Source of the DNA: Thermosporothrix hazakensis
Lineage (GTDB): Bacteria; Chloroflexota; Ktedonobacteria; Ktedonobacterales; Ktedonobacteraceae
Reading direction: 5' to 3'
DNA length: 64,000 nt
Assembly: GCF_003253565.1 (NCBI RefSeq)
Contig: NZ_QKUF01000004.1
Span: forward strand, 62,001 to 126,000
Shown here: in pieces, positions 60,870 to 64,000 of the stretch
Layout: every line of letters begins with the position of its first letter
How positions within the stretch are numbered: the first letter of the stretch is position 1
Made by a program: the position numbers and the translations under genes
Notes under the pieces: generated by a model
The model's database searches: none
What the model saw: only the letters and a program-made list of their open reading frames with translations
What the model was told of the DNA's origin: nothing

Positions 60870-61703
60870 CTAGCGAGGCGCACCCTGCTTAATACGCGTC
60901 AGGGCCTCCTCCTCCTGCCTCGGCTCAGGTAATACAAACTCACACCACCATGTCACGCCCGCCTCACGCATTGGCTCCATCCGTTCCCTCGCCTTTGCGC
61001 GATCATCTCCCGGCGTCGTGCCGCCAGTAACCAGATCAAATGGTCCTTTATGCTCTTGCTCAAGCATCTCCTTGATCTCGCGAAGCTCAGAAGGCTGGAA
61101 TTCAGTATACCCGTTCTCATCGGGTAGCTTTGCAGGAACAAAGCCATCCCAACGAGCCGCCCGACGCATTGGAGCCTTGCGCGGCCACATTCCCCCTATC
61201 CAGATCGGGATGCGCGGCTGCTGCACAGGTTTGGGCACAAAGGTCACTTCTTTCACCTGATAGTGCTTTCCCTCATAGTGAAAAGGTTGCCCGCTCATCA
61301 GCCCATCGAGAATTTCAAGGCCCTCATCCAGCATCTCGGCGCGCTCTTTCGCCTTCTCAACCTCGCCGAAATGCATGTCCTGCGGATCACCCAGCCCAAA
61401 GCCCAGGATCACCCGACCATGCGAGAGGTGGTCCAGCGTGATCGCCTCTCGCGCCACCTGCCAGGGCAGACGCGATGGTAGCGCCGTTACCGTGATTCCC
61501 AGACGAATCCGTTTCGTGCGCATCGCGAGTGCCGCCAACGTCAACCAGGGATCATAGGTAACACCCTCATCACGCCAGTAGACAAGATAATCCTCCAGAA
61601 AGATACCATCCCATCCCGCCTCTTCAGCCGCCTGAGCATACTCAATCAGTCGGTCAACACTTCCACCGATTCCCGAAATGGGTAACACAATACCGTACTG
61701 CAT
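60870..61703 (-). CDS. LLM-class oxidoreductase
   Basis: 277 residues from ATG 61703 (AAGGAGAATATGCG; the longer frame upstream lacks a site). LLM features: MQYGIVLPISGIGGSVDRLI, GWDGIFLEDYLVYWRDEGVT, RIRLGITVTALPSRLPWQVA, REAITLDHLSHGRVILGFGL and PRIPIWIGGMWPRKAPMRRA. Slightly shorter than other LLM genes here, as is usual for this subgroup. It lacks the 19-bp-spacer promoter of the other two. Confidence 0.93.
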   Translation of the reverse strand: MQYGIVLPISGIGGSVDRLIEYAQAAEEAGWDGIFLEDYLVYWRDEGVTYDPWLTLAALAMRTKRIRLGITVTALPSRLPWQVAREAITLDHLSHGRVILGFGLGDPQDMHFGEVEKAKERAEMLDEGLEILDGLMSGQPFHYEGKHYQVKEVTFVPKPVQQPRIPIWIGGMWPRKAPMRRAARWDGFVPAKLPDENGYTEFQPSELREIKEMLEQEHKGPFDLVTGGTTPGDDRAKARERMEPMREAGVTWWCEFVLPEPRQEEEALTRIKQGAPR

Positions 61704-61812
61704 CGCATATTCTCCTTCTAGCAACTCCGTTCTTGCTCTATGATACCCACGGTTTATGTCACCCTGTGTCATATTCGGGCCAGTTCCAGGTGAGCAAGCT
61801 TCAAGGCAATTC

Positions 61813-62190
61813 TTACACCTCCTCAAATAGGAGCTGCTTTGAGAGCGTCTTTTTGACCGGGCAGGCGCGCACTTTCTTCAAAACGAGCTGTTTGCTTGCC
61901 TCATCAAGATCCCCCACAATCTCGATATGAAAACGGAAAGTAGTGCTTGCTTCTGCGCTGCGATCCAGCTCAACCCGCACGCACACCTCCTGATAGGGAA
62001 GCTGCATCGACTCCAATACCATTCTGGTGGTCATATTCAAGCAGGCTGCATACGCGGCTTCGAGCAGGTCGTGCGGTCGAAAGTGCTGCCCGCTCCCCCC
62101 CTTATCGGCGGTCGTATCGGCGATGAGACACGCTTCCCCATTTGAAATAGCGGTTCTGTACGCCTGCGGTTGACTTGTCGAGATAACCAT
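61813..62190 (-). CDS. OsmC/Ohr family protein
   Basis: 125 residues. The first redox cysteine lies in HDLLEAAYAACLNMTTRMVL, and the second is in KVRACPVKKTLSKQLL near the C-terminus. This is the OsmC-type two-cysteine peroxidase layout, acting on organic hydroperoxides. EACLIADTTADKGGSGQHFR is the N-terminal strand region. Ribosome site AAGGAAGGTGAAACAAT. It ends 110 bp before the LLM gene on the same strand, so cotranscription is possible. Confidence 0.92.
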   Translation of the reverse strand: MVISTSQPQAYRTAISNGEACLIADTTADKGGSGQHFRPHDLLEAAYAACLNMTTRMVLESMQLPYQEVCVRVELDRSAEASTTFRFHIEIVGDLDEASKQLVLKKVRACPVKKTLSKQLLFEEV

Positions 62191-62582
62191 ATTGTTTCAC
62201 CTTCCTTAGTACTGCTTTTCTACGCAGTTTACAGGCAGGGACAGGCGTTGTCTAATGCTTTTTTCTCTCTCTGCTGATACGCTCCTCGTATCAATGGCAT
62301 ATTTCCTTTTCGCATACTTCTCAACCGTTTTCTTTTCATACAGGAGCGGAATCGTGATCGCCTTTAGCGGAACTGCCAGAGGACAGGACCACCGCTACTA
62401 ACTCATGGCGCAAAACGCTGACCTCTCTTCAGCAGGGGCGCGAAAGATCATGAGAGCGGTGGCGACAGTCCGACGGTACCTGCACATGAGAGCAATGTGT
62501 TACAGGAAAAAATCTACTATAACGTAATATCTTCGTTAACAGCTCATCAAACGCATATCATCTTGCATTCCCTTTCTCAAGC
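62191..62582. other. Intergenic, about 390 bp, no gene seen
   Basis: No frame with a ribosome site, RNA gene or repeat is recognised. Confidence 0.45.
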
Positions 62583-63017
62583 TTAGAGCTTTTTGACCAT
62601 CGTGTAATAGCACGAGCCCGGCGGGTAGTCCTCAACCGTCCCGACCACTGTGTATCCATGCCGCTCATAGAAGGTACGAGCCTGAAATTCAAAAGTGGTC
62701 AACAACACCTTGCGGGCTCCATGCTCCTGGCCCATTGCTTCTATACGGGCAAGCAGCGAGCTTCCCAGTCCCTGCCCGCGCAGCTCTTCCGGCAGCCAAA
62801 AAACATCGAGTTCCAGCCAATCCCAATATTGTTGGGCGGTGATACCACCCTGCCAGCATCCTTCTTGATCCGTGACAATGAGCTGAAGGTGCTTGATGGC
62901 ATCTCTGGCCTGGCGATGTGGAAGCGAATGCTTGTCGTTAAACGCCTGAAGCTGCTGCCTGAGATAGGTTTCAAACTCAGGATACTCCTTCAACGAAGGG
63001 GTGATAGAATAATGCAT
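62583..63017 (-). CDS. GNAT family N-acetyltransferase
   Basis: 144 residues. The acetyl-CoA loop is WLELDVFWLPEELRGQGLGS (R-G-Q-G-L-G), then SLLARIEAMGQEHGARKVLL and TTFEFQARTFYERHGYTVVG. This is a compact single-domain GNAT resembling streptothricin or amino-acid acetylating members. The start has GAGGAGAACCC before ATG 63017. Confidence 0.93.
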   Translation of the reverse strand: MHYSITPSLKEYPEFETYLRQQLQAFNDKHSLPHRQARDAIKHLQLIVTDQEGCWQGGITAQQYWDWLELDVFWLPEELRGQGLGSSLLARIEAMGQEHGARKVLLTTFEFQARTFYERHGYTVVGTVEDYPPGSCYYTMVKKL

Positions 63018-63342
63018 GGGTTCTCCTCTTCGATACAGGGATAATACGTTTTAGCGGCAAAGAAAGCAGAAAAGGATAGAGGAACTACGCTCGGTACGCA
63101 TTGGGGAAAGCAGGCCGACAAGAAGCTGCTCATCCTGATGAGAGGGAGCTACTATAGTGGCGCTTTTTCCTCTAGCATGTAAGCATGCGCCGAGCTTACG
63201 AGGGGATCACTGTCTGTTGCATACACTTCATTGTACACGGAAATGTAAGAAAAATACAAGGTGAACGCAAGCCAATGTGAACATATGTTGATGCAACAGA
63301 CATGGAATGATCAGCCCATCAAAGGTTGTGAGCTCGATCTTT

Positions 63343-63373
63343 CTTCTATAGAAGGTATTCTCTTTTATAGAAG
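63343..63373. promoter_or_regulatory. Tandem palindromic sites, operator-like
   Basis: CTTCTATAGAAG (63343-63354, perfect palindrome) and CTTTTATAGAAG (63362-63373), start-to-start 19 bp, just upstream of the promoter at 63390. Confidence 0.5.
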
Positions 63374-63389
63374 AAAAATCATATCGTGC

Positions 63390-63419
63390 TTGACATCAAA
63401 AGAGTCTTCAGTTTAGAAT
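63390..63419 (+). promoter_or_regulatory. Promoter before the broken ABC gene
   Basis: TTGACA (63390-63395) and TAGAAT (63414-63419), 18 bp apart, downstream of the tandem palindromes. Confidence 0.5.
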
Positions 63420-63465
63420 TGCCTTATTCATCAGAAAGATTTATAGAGACAAGGAAGAAATTTTT

Positions 63466-63519
63466 ATGCTCCTCACACGTTCTTTCCCCGGTCACTTCTT
63501 CCTCCCCATTAACAAGTAG
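63466..63519 (+). CDS. 17-codon ORF, possible 5' relic of the ABC gene
   Basis: MLLTRSFPGHFFLPINK, with AAGGAAGAAATTTTT before ATG 63466 and a promoter upstream. Too short to name. It may be the surviving start of the transporter whose tail lies at 63619-63889. Confidence 0.25.
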   Translation: MLLTRSFPGHFFLPINK

Positions 63520-63618
63520 CACACCACAATACAACATATTCCACTCTTGCAGACATGCATGTCTTGTATGCCTGACGCCTCTGCCGTTTTGTCACCAGAC
63601 AGCATAACGAACGAACCT

Positions 63619-63889
63619 GCTGCGCCTTGATCTGGCGCGCCATTGTCCCTCACCTGACCTTTCCAGCGCATTAGATGTACACACAGAACAAGCACTCTGG
63701 CAGCGGCTCCTTGAGAATGAACCGCCTGCGCTGCTGGTGATCTCGCATCGCCCGGAAGTGCTCCGACGTGCTGGCCATATCATTGTGCTGCGTGATGGCG
63801 CAATAGAGGCTGAAGGGACGCTTGCCGAACTACTTTTCGGCAGCCATGAGCTTCGTTCGATCTGGTTTGAAGCCGAGGCACAGCAATAA
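63619..63889 (+). pseudogene. ABC transporter ATPase, C-terminal remnant
   Basis: The frame reads RLDLARHCPSPDLSSALDVH (degenerate signature/Walker B region with D-loop SSALDV). Then PPALLVISHRPEVLRRAGHI (H-loop histidine), IVLRDGAIEAEGTLAELL and a stop at 63889. Walker A and most of the domain are gone. It is the tail of an exporter-type ABC ATPase. Confidence 0.75.
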
Positions 63890-63910
63890 GACAGACGGAG
63901 CGGGCATAGC

Positions 63911-64000
63911 TCACTGCCCCGTGCATCTCTTCTGCACCTGAATGCGTTCGCAACAGGTGCAACGTGGCTGATAGTTGATAATATGGCCGCGCCGGTCAAG
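63911..64000 (-). CDS. C-terminal end of a gene running off the window
   Basis: The minus-strand frame at the edge reads DRRGHIINYQPRCTCCERIQ then VQKRCTGQ and a stop at 63911-63913. The cysteine pattern (C-x-C-C ... C) could be a metal site. Only 29 residues are visible, so the call is weak. Confidence 0.3.
   Translation of the reverse strand, partial: LDRRGHIINYQPRCTCCERIQVQKRCTGQ

Overview
The window looks like a chromosomal accessory region of a Ktedonobacteria-type member of the Chloroflexota. This rests on gene content: several LLM and deazaflavin (F420)-type oxidoreductases, many GNAT, TetR, PadR and MerR genes, an HTH/NB-ARC regulator, a darcynin-family protein, a bacterial RIO kinase and a class I lanthipeptide cluster. 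It is an inference from families, not a database match. I saw no rRNA, tRNA or full CRISPR array.

Layout. 0-7 kb: a DHFR-like reductase, then a decayed Tn3-family transposon (1003-2608, with a shattered transposase, a headless resolvase and terminal inverted repeats). Next come an alpha/beta hydrolase with a membrane protein, a PadR regulator with a frameshifted small monooxygenase, and a second Tn3-end fragment (about 5340-5565) that supplies the stop codon of an HTH_42 protein. 6.6-17 kb: small stress and metabolism genes, with clear TetR operators at SDR/tetR and darcynin/tetR, an LLM gene with a MerR-type promoter, and a decayed tetR-glycosyltransferase pair. 17-21.7 kb: a minus-strand operon of a large sigma-70 factor, two unrecognised proteins and a GNAT acetyltransferase. 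22-31 kb: nadE, a 25-codon small ORF between a promoter and twin terminators, a RIO kinase, a methyltransferase, a frameshifted phosphotransferase, a PQQ-propeller lipoprotein and a DUF190/CBS pair. 31.4-35.4 kb: a TylF-type methyltransferase divergent from a glutamate-cysteine-ligase-like gene plus a divergent SHMT homologue, possibly a small biosynthetic locus. 35.4-36.8 kb: a DEAD-box helicase.

37.1-48.3 kb is the most striking region. A minus-strand operon reads lanA, lanC, lanB, an LLM oxidoreductase, an ABC ATPase and an ABC permease. The precursor has an FxLD leader motif and a core tail with five cysteines at every third position. Divergent from it is an HTH/NB-ARC regulator overlapping an erythromycin-esterase-like gene that lacks the usual motif histidine.

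48.4-64 kb: GNAT, a double-MerR (TioE-like) regulator, a phosphoesterase, a stand-alone Cas6 followed by a single CRISPR-repeat-like hairpin, a P450 remnant, patatin, LysE, two more LLM genes, ICMT/tetR, MFS, OsmC, GNAT and the debris of an ABC transporter. At least a dozen genes are broken by frameshifts or internal deletions, so the region is decaying, unless some frameshifts are assembly errors. Two LLM genes 47 kb apart share a TTGACT-N19-TATCCT promoter with a dyad in its spacer, the signature of MerR-type control.
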